This document shows positions 9,856 through 19,182 of a DNA stretch of 24,103 nt, piece after piece. The notes beneath the pieces were generated by a model. The model saw only the letters and a list, made by a program, of their open reading frames with translations, searched no databases and had not been told where the DNA came from. Each line of letters begins with the position of its first letter. Within the stretch, counting starts at the first letter, position 1. Both the position numbers and the translations under genes were made by a program. The stretch comes from Periconia sp. R9002 (lineage: Eukaryota; Ascomycota; Dothideomycetes; Pleosporales; Periconiaceae), in the NCBI GenBank assembly GCA_023627715.1, contig JAMAHW010000179.1, forward strand, positions 1 to 24,103. The letters are read 5' to 3'.

Positions 9856-10152
9856 ACGCCCAAGAGCGCGGGATAATTTGCGGAAAGTTTCCATGCAGTG
9901 TTATGTGAGAGTGTGGATGCGAGTTATTAATTCTATCATTGTTTATGTTGTTCTTTCATGAGTTGATAATGAGGTTTATTTGAATTATTAGGATAGGACG
10001 AATGGGAACGAAATTGTTACGATGGAGGGTTTAGCTTTCGGATGCAGATAAATGAAACATTTTCTATTGATGGCCCTTCGTTACATTTTCAACTCAAAAA
10101 CAAAAGCTTCAATAGCCCCGGCGATATTCTGTTCGCAGATGATACCTGCAAA

Positions 10153-11169
10153 TCAGCCCACAACAATAACTTTCATCTCTATGCTCTCTCGGGGTCGCGT
10201 AACTTCAGTGGACAGTGGCATTTCAAATCCCGTATGAGGAGACCCTTTGTATTGATGATTAGCGAATTTCTCTCGATGGCGTCGAGACCTTACTCTGACC
10301 AGTTTGTGAATCGTAATTGGTAATCAGCAAGACCTCATCTCTCTGTTGTTCTGACAGGTAATACCAGCGGTGGGCATCATTGTGCAGCACACAATACGTT
10401 TCGCTCGCGAAATCCGGGTAAATGTGATCACTCTCTAGAAGGTCTTCGGTGACAACTGTAGTCGAATCACACACGGCCAATGGATAGTCTTTGATGGGTC
10501 CGAATAGAGGTCGCCATACACTACAATGTCAACGGTGATTGTTCCCATTAAGATGCGTTTGATTCTTACCTTAATATTCTTACTCGGCCCATAAGTATCT
10601 CCTCAGCTTGCGGTGGAAACTGCTGAATGACTCTGCTTTTTGCCGCTTGAGGGGTCACATCTATGGAATCAGTTACGGCGTTCTCATGGAATATATCGAT
10701 GATGCCATACCAATATGAGCAAAATTGCTAGCTGGGCGGATTTCTCGCCGGAGTGCGTCGCCACCTACTTTACGAAGCTGGGTTATAAATAAACTATACA
10801 GCTGATTCTGGTTCTAAGGGCTCTTACTTGGTACTGGAACGTCTTTACAACGTTGACCTTGAGGAATTCTCGAAGGAATGCCTCCATTACCTCGATGTAC
10901 GTGTCAATACTAGCCTCTGTGTCTAGGCTTGCCTCGGTGTGATGCGACACCCATTCGAAGCCTGTACTATCGAGCGAGAAATTCTTTTGACTCTCAGACC
11001 TCGCATCTTGTATGTGCACTGAGTATTCTTGGAGCTCAAGATTTTGTCGGGGTAGTCCGGAGGATATAGTACCAACGATGTGGTAAGGTTTAACCGTGAG
11101 CCATTTCTCGGAGGGAGCTAGATATTTCAAACTAGCATTGATAACATTGTCCTTAAACGAGGAAATCGA
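10153..11169 (-). CDS. AsaB / GA4-desaturase-like oxidoreductase domain, apparently fused downstream of the amidase
   Basis: Five exons (11169-10828, 10777-10711, 10660-10570, 10520-10294, 10244-10153; introns 49-50 nt, all GT-AG) encode 272 residues, the normal size of this fungal family. Diagnostic segments are DARSESQKNFSLDSTGFEWV, the metal-site-like His-Ile-Asp (FAHIDVTPQAAKSRV), SVWRPLFGPIKDYPLAVCD, HRWYYLSEQQRDEV, SPHTGFEMPL and the terminal RPRESIEMKV. The family includes AsaB of aspergillic acid clusters and the gibberellin desaturase; members are found in secondary-metabolite clusters and are thought to act as non-haem iron oxygenases or desaturases. His656 and Asp658 (numbered in the fusion) and the His in SPHTGFE could be the metal ligands. 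No in-frame ATG exists between the preceding in-frame stop and the first conserved block, so it cannot start on its own in any usual way. Its first exon is instead in frame with the amidase across the intron 11278-11170. If unfused, it has lost its start codon. Confidence 0.85.
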
Positions 11170-11278
11170 CTTGATGCTTCACCGTTAGCCAGTGTACTGC
11201 ACATGGACAACTTTTTGGAAACACTTGTGAGCTATTCGGTGTTTCAACTGACACTGATTGACCTCTCGTGGTACTTAC

Positions 11279-13228
11279 ATCTTGCGGGGTGGTTGGAAGT
11301 TCTGCATCTAGCTCAATGACAGGCTTGAATGAGTTTCTATACTGTGTTGCTTGCTCGAATGCGTAGGAAGCTGCAATAAGACGCTGATCGTCCCACCTTC
11401 GTCCCACAAAAAGTATGGCCGTCCTAGAAAAGTTATCATCCACGTCCATTAGCTAGTTAGAACGACCACCCACGGGACATTTGGTCCTGTCACTACGAAT
11501 TTGTCGGGCGTGTAGCTGGCAGGAAAATAGCTTGGATAACATTCCATAGGTACCGAAATTGAAGGGCACCCGCCGTAGTTTGCCGTGGTATCAACCCATG
11601 TGGGGGCAACCAATATATCACAACCGTGCTGATCTAGCAGCTCTGGTATTTGACGGCCGATGGTAAGACGGCGTGATCGAGACTTCTTATACTCGATGGA
11701 GTCAACACCAAACTTGCTCCCAGCTTCTTCTGCCTGAACCCACTGCTTCATACCATATTTGTCGTAAAGCTCCTCCGGTGTTTTCCTTGTGTACTCCATA
11801 ACATCGGCCAAAGTGCGCAAATTGCAAGGGTTTGTCTCGAAACTCCCGAGGAATTTTTCCATATCTACCAAGAACCAACGCTGTCAGCTCACGCGCTTTT
11901 CAATTCCATTTTGTCAATCTTACTTTTTCTGAGTTCGACTCTGAAAGATAGACGCCATTCTGCTCGATCTATGTCGGAATAAGTGGGTGACCAGAGCGAA
12001 AACTCTAAGTTGTCTACTATGGTAGCTCCAAGGCTCTCCAATATTTTCAAAGTTTTGTCAAATTGCGCAGTGACAAACTCGTCTTGTTGAATGCAATGTC
12101 GAGGAACCTAGAGTACTTCAGAATACAAGCTGTGTTGGTGGATCCGACGAATTACCTACTCCAATTCGTATCCCAGACAGGCCATCTGAGACACAGCTTT
12201 TCGTGAAGTCGGTGCCATCCTCAGGCCGAAGGTTTTGTCCCTCATCTCTAACATCTGTCGTGGTAAAGCTGTCGAGCTCGTCGGCACCTGCATGTATCAG
12301 TTGCCCTTAAAAGTACAATGGCGAAGGGATTGTATCTGCATACCTGCGATAGCAGTCAGGATGGAAGCAGCGTCCATGACCGATCTTCCTAGCACGCCCA
12401 CAGAGTCTTCCCATTCAGTGACAGAGTAAACGCCATGTCTGGAAGTTAGACCCACAGTTGGCTTAAGCCCGACAACACCGGAAGCTCGTGCAGGTGAGCT
12501 GATGCTACCTGAAGTCTTTGAAAGTCAACAAAACTTACCAGCATGATATTGTACTGAACAAGGGGCAGAAAGAACAGCTAACCTCAGTTCCAAGAGCTGC
12601 AGCAGCCAGCCCAAGAGCAGTTGCAACTGCACTCCCAGATGAAGAGCCAAGAGGGCTTTGATTCTTCGCATAGATTCCAAGGCCTTGCCCGCCCACCGCA
12701 GACCATCCATGGATGGATTTCTCAGGAGCCCGATAATTTGCCCATGCAGAGCAAGTTGTTTTTCCCAATAGAATCGCTCCATGTCGACGGAGCTTTTGGA
12801 TCACAGTCCCCTCGAAGCTGGGTTTTGCCCCTAACAGACCGCGACAGCCAGCTAGGTATACAATCAGTTATACATATTTAATCAAAAGAAATCTTTTCTT
12901 GCCTGTCGTATCAGTCTCATCTGTCGTTAGAAAAACGTCTTTCACGAGGATCGGGATCCCGTGGAGACGCCCGCGAAGCTTCCCAGAAGCTCTCTCCAAG
13001 TCATACTGTTTTGCTGTCTCAATAGCATCCGAATTGACTACGCTGACCGCTCTGACAACTGGGTTGGCTTGCTCAATGCGAGCTAGATATGCCTTGACGG
13101 GACAGACTTAGCAACCTCCAGCATCCTGGGCAACTGGAGCGTACTTGTACCAAATCTACGCTCGTAAATCTTTTCTCCTGAAGACCAAGGAGGAGATCAA
13201 GAATCGAAGAGTTGCTGAGACCCGGCAT
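11279..13228 (-). CDS. Amidase (amidase-signature family), N-terminal part of an amidase-AsaB-like fusion
   Basis: Eight exons: 13228-13145, 13092-12903, 12851-12583, 12515-12344, 12287-12160, 12107-11924, 11864-11474, 11423-11279. They sum to 521 residues, a typical length. The Ser-cisSer-Lys triad is visible: Lys79 in HGIPILVKD, Ser162 in the GSSSGS loop and nucleophile Ser185 in GTETSGSISSPA. GWSAVGGQ, SGVVGLKPTVGL and the C-terminal FVGRRWDDQRLIAASYAFEQ also fit. Members hydrolyse C-N bonds of amides; the substrate here is unknown, and there is no signal peptide, so it is probably cytosolic. The start ATG at 13228 begins directly at the family's usual N-terminal helix. The intron after exon 2 (12902-12852) has a GC donor (G|GCAAG). 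The conserved amidase ends at about Leu-Pro-Thr-Thr-Pro-Gln-Asp; there a GTAAGT donor at 11278 leads through a 109-nt intron, in phase 0, into the AsaB-like exons, for a predicted 793-residue protein. Retaining that intron gives a 39-residue tail ending at TAA near 11153. Confidence 0.9.
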
Positions 13229-13962
13229 CACTTTTCCCTTCCAAATAGGTCACACTGTGCGATATGAATTAGGAGGCCTCAACGGTGATGAGTGTTGAAT
13301 AGGCAAGCCGAAACTGCGGAGGAATTTTTCAGGGTTTATGCCGAGGTCGTATTTTGATTACTGTACCGAAACTACTGCTGTCCGGCGCGGATGCCCCTGT
13401 GCATGAGAGTTTTGCACGAACTAGCAGTACTTCAAACCCAGACCGCACTAATGGGTTGATGGGTTGTCGTGTTGCATGTATTCGATCAATGAGGGCGAGG
13501 TTTCGGGGAAAACGCCCCGCTGGCTTCGTATCGAACCTGCACACGCGGATGGCTGAGGATATATTGCTTCACCGGAACTCCATAGCCAGAACAAGCATAT
13601 TGCAGATTCTAGGCTTTGACAAGCATCCATAGCTCCAAGCAGCTCGGGCAAAAAAACCTCGCCGATTTCCTAACACCACACTCCCTAACCTCCATTGCTA
13701 GCACACGGGGGCATTCAGGCAATTGCACCTATCGAGACTGACAGGCAGATTCATTTCAGAAACTGCTTTGGGCTTGCCTCTCCTGCGCCGCTTGAATAAG
13801 CTCATCACATGTATGATTACTGCGGCTGAACTTTGGGTTCAACGTGAGCTACGCAATGCCTTATCAATGGACTTTATGTTCTAAGCATGCGAGTCAGAAC
13901 CACTGGTCAGCAGCTGCGGACCCCCTTCATGAGAATCCCCCGCACTACCTAAAGCTGAAGTA
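13229..13962. other. Intergenic region upstream of the amidase
   Basis: The first about 100 bp is the likely amidase promoter. Between 13330 and 13650 there are overlapping open frames of 60-90 codons on both strands, with slightly higher GC than the surroundings. None shows a domain I recognise, and they may be a relic of an older sequence. No transposon ends were found in this stretch. Confidence 0.4.
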
Positions 13963-14248
13963 CAGGGGGTCACCGCATTGGGACGCCTCATATCGGGAGG
14001 TTCAGCTAAACTGTATTTTTATACAAATTAGAAATTAGGCCCCTCCCCTCGGTTTGATACAGTCGATTATTAGTTACTACACCTGTGTGCACGCCTCCAG
14101 CCAAGGACGTTACCTTGAGACTCAAACCAGTGTTGATACCGTGACTAATTTCACCAATCAATTGCGAAGAACAAGACACTTTCAACACTTTCAATTAGTT
14201 AATACACTAACCTCCCGATATGCGGCGTCCCGATGCGGTGACCCTCTG
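13963..14248. mobile_element. 286-bp miniature inverted-repeat element with TA target duplication
   Basis: The left end (13963-14002) and right end (14209-14248) are 40-bp inverted repeats differing at 3 positions. They start CAGNGGGTCACCGCAT and run through GGGACGCC and ATATCGGGAGGTT. The element is flanked by TA on both sides (13961-13962 and 14249-14250), as expected for Tc1/mariner-type insertion. It is too short to encode a transposase, so it would be mobilised in trans. Its interior (about 14085-14182) contains the right half of a second, unrelated small TIR family seen complete at 21512-21646, so the element carries a truncated nested copy. Confidence 0.85.
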
Positions 14249-15062
14249 TAATACACCCTTCCGCACCTTGTACATAAAAAATGTCTGTGCGGTGATGCGC
14301 GCTATCAAATCGCGCATGCGGGTGAGCGGGGTCTACAGCTAGGCTAAAATGTTCCCCGCGTTAAGGCAACGGCCACGTTGTAGAGTAGCATTGTGCATGC
14401 GCCATGTTATTCACGTTGTCCTCTTCTCAGCGACAAAACAGGCACGTGCCAGCAGGGTATAGTTCAAGTCTTCTTCGCCTTACTATACCTACAAAATACT
14501 ACTCTTACATTAACTATATAAAGTAACTAATAAAAAGTCACTGAAGTATGTATAGTAATACTAATTATCACTCTACTACTATTAGGTTATTAGAAAAATA
14601 AGTAGGATAATGTGAAGTGGAAAAGAGAAAGATTTAGATAAAAGCAGGCTAGTAAACAGATACGCTTCACGTTATATAAAGTGAAAAGTAATAGAGGAAC
14701 TGAATATTATAAAGCTATAGAATACATAAAAATAGAAATTCTTTACTACACAAACTTCTTATAGCTGAAGTCATAAAAACGGGATTAGGATATCCCAATA
14801 TAGAATACCCTAGACTGATTTCACCAATCAATTGCGAAGAAGAAGACACTTTATTAGAGTACCCTACTCGTATCTGCGACTTATCTACCACATTGAGCTA
14901 GGCTTGAACCCTAGCTGATTTCGTGCGGGCTGTTTTCCCTAGTATAAGCAGAGAACACCGAATCTGCTTTGGATACTAGCCTCTGCCTATGCCAATAAGC
15001 TAGACTCTTGATTTCTATACCTTTGATAGCATACTCTCTACACTGGGTAGGAAGTAGATGCT
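14249..15062. other. Intergenic region: GC-richer island, then AT-rich relic, then NLR promoter
   Basis: Positions 14250-14460 are GC-richer than the flanks and hold two hairpins: CCGCAC/GTGCGG (14261-14292) and ATGCGCG/CGCGCAT (14295-14317, 9-nt loop). From 14460 to 14810 the DNA is AT- and TpA-rich without coding capacity. At 14814-14855 lies a solo right end of the TTAAAGTGTC MITE family (CACCAATCAATTGCGAAGAA...). On the minus strand 14912-14884 carries tRNA promoter-like A- and B-box motifs in the wrong order. TATAAG at 14943-14948, 115 bp before the NLR start codon, is a candidate TATA box. Confidence 0.5.
14814..14855. repeat. Solo right end of the TTAAAGTGTC MITE family
   Basis: GACTGATTTCACCAATCAAT followed by TGCGAAGAAGAAGACACTTT matches the right end of the complete element at 21512-21646. 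No left end is found nearby, so this is a fragment located about 210 bp upstream of the NLR start codon. Confidence 0.6.
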
Positions 15063-18000
15063 ATGCCTCCATTTTGGAAATTGAAGGTTAGTGACATCCT
15101 TGTGTTTAATGCTGTATCATTGGCTTTGAGTGAATCCACCATATAGCAGCAATAACCGATGCTTCGACTAATTCTCTTGCGCATCTAGAAAACTACTGCA
15201 TCTTCTGCACGAGGTCCTGAAGGTCTGACAATTCTTTGGCCTCCAGACTACTCGCCTTCAAAGAGCGGGACTCACAACTTGGAGTATTATTATCTAGTTG
15301 TCTCTTTTGTAAATTCTAATTTGGCTTAGTATCGTTGCTGTCCATGGACTCAATGGGGGCTCGTTGTCAACGTGGACCCTAGCCCAGAAGTTATGGCTCC
15401 GAGATTTTCTCCCTAAAACCTTCCCAAGTGCAAGAATCATGACCTTCGGCTATAACGCAAACATGTTCCAAGATTGTGCTTCTGGTAGAATCGACGATTT
15501 TGCTAACAATCTTGTTGCTATGCTATTAGCAGAGCGGCAGGAAGAACATGTGGGTTGTTCAAGAATACATTGGTTCCACTGATGCTAAGTGTACATAGGA
15601 AAAGCGAAGACCTATACTTTTCATTTGTCATAGCATGGGAGGTTTGGTCGTAAAACGGGTGAGTGTTGCCGTCAAGCTGAAATAAGCTCTAACGCTTCTT
15701 AGGCGCTCACAATCGCGAGTAATCGAAGATCTGATATCTGGCAACCTACAACAGGCCTTGTTTTTCTTGCCACACCACATCGTGGCGCCAGCACAGCAAG
15801 CTTAGCTGAAATGGCTATGAAGCTAATGACAGTTTTGAAACTTGGAAAACCAGGTACAAAATCTACGGCTGAAATCAAGGAGTTTTCCTCCGCCGTTCAA
15901 CGCATTCATTCGGATTTTATTGACGTTGGGGCAAATTATAAAATCTTGAGTTTTTATGAGTTAAAGGGGCATCCTTTAGTGGGCCTGGTAAGGGATTACT
16001 AGCTCTAACTACGCTTCGCTAATCCGGCACCCTAGATCGTAGATCGGTGGTCAGCACAGATGGAGGTTGCGAACGAGACGCAGAAAGTTGGATTGGCCAC
16101 AACACATACAGATATATGCCATTTTTCGAGCGAGTCCGACAGTAACTATAAAATTCTCGTTCGTCAACTGGAAATGTTTGCCCGGCAGGTTTTCCTAGAT
16201 GCTTCCATGGAAGGTTTGCTCCCTTGGAAACCGACGCATATTATCCTTCATACTAAAATTTACAGACAGAGATTCGGAAACAATCACACAAGTCGCTCAA
16301 CATGAGTCATTGTCAGAGTACAAGGGCAATTCATCAAAAAATACCGAATCAACGGTTCTGGAAGACCTGGCGATCTTGAACCATTCATTGGATACAGGCC
16401 AAAGTAGCAAAACTTTTGGTGTACAATCTCATGGAGAGCATAAAAGATTCAAACACTCCGGATCACAAGATTCAACTCACTATTCTTCCCTAGAGGCGAT
16501 TCCAATCACAAATCGGCTTCCTTATTTCTTTGAGCAGGGGTTTCGCTTCAGAGGTTAGTGAGCAAACGCTTCGCATTTGCTTCGACTTAGATTAATTTTA
16601 CCAGAGAATGAACTCAGATTGATTGACGAGCACTTCAGTGATGAAACATACAAAATCCCTGCCATTGGAATCTATGGAGCGGGAGGTGTAGGCAAATCAC
16701 AGATTGCTCTGAGTCATATCCATCGCACAAATCGGACATACAAAGCTATCTTCTGGCTTCATTCGGATACTGTCGACAAAATCGCGAATGATTGCGATGC
16801 AATCACAGTGCAGCTAGAGCTGCAAGAGAAACGAAGCTCCATGGTAGAAGGACGAAGGTTGTTCAACAATTGGCTTCAAGAGAACAAGAATTGGCTACTG
16901 GTGTTCGACAATGTTGAGGACATGGAGACTATCGAGCCTTACTGGCCAACCTCGATAGGTACTAAGGGATATATCATTGTAACATCGAGGAATCCTCAAG
17001 TTGCAAGATCACCTATTACGATGAGCAAAGAGATAGAACCATTCTCCATAGAGGATGGAGCACAGGTGCTCCTAGCAGAACTTTCATCTACCGACCCAGA
17101 GGAGAAAAAAGTCGCCCTAGATATGTCAACCAAAGTGGGCGGCCTACCGCTAGCTATACACCATATGGCATGCTTCACCGCAGATAAATTCCTCACTTTG
17201 TCAGAAACGTTGAAATTGTATGAGAGCCAGGAGCAGATGGTTATTGGTGAGGGCTCATACTTCGGTCAGGGTCACACTCTAGCCACTGTGTGGAATCTCT
17301 CTATCTCCACGCTTCACTCGGAAGCTTCAGAGCTTCTCGATACAATTGGTTTGTTTGACCCTGACTTCATTCCCACTCAACTCATCGAGCATTTCTCAAA
17401 ACCAGAGGCCATGGCGATTTCCCCTGCGTTGGGAGATTTTGGGAAGCACTGCATAGCAATGGGAAGTCTTCACTCACGCTCCCTCGTCCGGAAAAAAGGA
17501 TCAAGAACCTCTACCATTCTGTCAAGCCATCGGTTGATTCAGGCTGCCGTCCGCCGTCGCTGGACAGATGACCAAAAACAACCCATTTTTGAGAGGGCTC
17601 TGTTTTGCATCATCCAAGTCTATCCCCGTCAAATCAAAGGCCAGTCTATGTCGACACTGTATCAGGAATGCGCATCCTACAATGCTCATCTTCTGTCCAT
17701 TCTGGGGTATTATAGAGCAAACAAAGAAAAGCTCAGGCCCACTATGGAATTTGCTGAGATATTAGCCCACTGTGGATGGTACTATAACGAAAGAGGACAG
17801 TACAGCACAAGCATGGATATTCTCAATACAGCGAAGGATATCTGTTTACTATTAACAGACGGAAGTGCGAATCTTACCTTAGGCCTTGTGTACAACAATA
17901 TGGCAGTTGTATATAATGCCCGGCGCCAACGAGCAGAACATATGGAGTACATCAGCCTTGCTATCAGCCATCGCGAAGCTTGCCTATCTCATGACGATCC

Positions 18001-18712
18001 AGAAATCCAACAGCTTGGTGTTTCCTATATGAATTACGCCAATGCACTGCAATCACGGAGTGTCATGCGGTTAGAAGAAGCGGAAATGTACTACAAAAAG
18101 GCGCTTGAAATTGCCGAAAATTGTCCCGGAGGTACCCCTGAGGGATTAGAACTCATGCTTAATTCTTTTGGTTCCGCCAAATTTATCGCTGGAGACGTGA
18201 AAGGGGCTCTACCGTACATTGAGAGAGCCATTGCTCTTCGTCCTGTGCTCAAAACCGATACCAATTTCACTCTCCATACGCTATATGTATATGGCAGTAT
18301 CCAATGGGAACTGGGACAGCATGAGGAAGGCTACAAGACGCATTTGCAATGTCTCGACGGATACAAGAAGTTAGAAGGAAACTATCATTACTTTTCGGGG
18401 GCGTCGTATCACAAGGTCGGTTGCTTGGCTCAAATGATGGGCAAAGAGGTTGAAGCGATTGACTATCTTCGGGCTGCTTTGGATACGTTCCGAAAAGCAG
18501 ATGCCGCGCCAGGTTTCTTACCGAGGACCTGTTTGGTCCTTGGGAAGATTTTGATAGAAAGGGGGACCAAGCTTGGGGATGTCAAAATGGTGGCTGAAGG
18601 CACAGCTCTCAAGCAGGAAGGATCCGATCTTGCCTTTCAGATTACCCATCGCAGGAACAATATGGAGACTGAACAAGATTTCGATGAGTTGGTGGCCAGA
18701 TCATACAGATAA
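15063..18712 (+). CDS. Fungal NOD-like receptor: SesB-type hydrolase - NB-ARC - TPR (1085 aa)
   Basis: Eight exons: 15063-15086, 15189-15283, 15330-15549, 15599-15658, 15703-15987, 16036-16213, 16266-16553, 16605-18712. All introns are GT-AG (44-102 nt) and the sum is exactly 1085 codons plus stop, so the gene looks intact. Residues about 15-270 form an alpha/beta-hydrolase of the SesB/SERAC1-like type, with DIVAVHGLNG, the nucleophile elbow CHSMGG (Ser125) and FLATPHRG. A linker with ESDSNYK follows. The NB-ARC domain starts near 384: P-loop GIYGAGGVGKS (405-415, Lys414), Walker B LLVFDNVED (near Asp485), IIVTSRNP and GLPLA (563-567). The C-terminal half has TPR-like helices (YNNMAVVYNARRQ, AEMYYKKALEIA, ALPYIERAIAL, HEEGYKTHLQCLDGY). 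Such STAND proteins act in vegetative incompatibility and are proposed innate-immune sensors: TPRs sense, NB-ARC oligomerises, the hydrolase executes. It converges on a kinase-like gene 470 bp downstream. The tiny first exon is the least certain part. Confidence 0.92.
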
Positions 18713-19182
18713 CGAAGGCCCCAAGTACGTTTTCCGGCATTTTTATGTTGAGATGTATATTTTGTGTTCTTTTCAAACGCGTCTCACAAATTGTAATACA
18801 ATACCACGGAGTAAGGAATAATCTAGGCTACTTCTGCCTCAACAAGAATCTTTTTTAAAACATTATCAGAAAACGCGGGTTAACAAAAAGCCGTAAAAAG
18901 TTGGTACATAAAATTAGTTCAATGATAGACGCTGAGGGTGCCGATATTCGCTAGCAGCCTGGCGCCCACCACAGAAAAAAAGGGGGGGAAAATGGGCGAT
19001 AACACAAATATTAGCTAACAAATAATTCCACATTCAGAAGCTTGTAAGTCATAAAAGGTGAATGTAATCCAGATTTGAAGAAAGAAAGCCGGCATCATTC
19101 TCAACCCTGTATTAACTCCACGAACGTTCCACATATCCCTCACCAGGGCTTGTTTCTCCGCTTTCGAAGATGCTTCTAACGT
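18713..19182. other. Intergenic region between two convergent genes
   Basis: 470 bp between the stops of the NLR and kinase-like genes. It holds both 3' UTRs and terminators. No gene, RNA or repeat was recognised; there is a short G tract (18981-18990). Confidence 0.6.

Noticed and set aside
9463..9894. 143-codon minus-strand ORF opposite the small ORF at 9613
   Set aside because: No domain, weak start context and no promoter signal; the plus-strand frame has the better start signals.
10042..10323. Plus-strand ORF of 93 codons
   Set aside because: It overlaps the 3' exons of the AsaB-like gene on the other strand, which has clear family motifs there.
11153..11449. Separate small gene containing FVGRRWDDQRL
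   Set aside because: It is the last amidase exon plus retained intron sequence; the part after 11279 has no family similarity.
13354..13651. Overlapping ORFs on both strands
   Set aside because: Open in several frames, no recognisable domain, no start signal; kept only as a note in the intergenic description.
14261..14317. CRISPR or Rho-independent terminator interpretation of the paired hairpins
   Set aside because: Eukaryotic context, no repeat-spacer periodicity and no U-tract logic.
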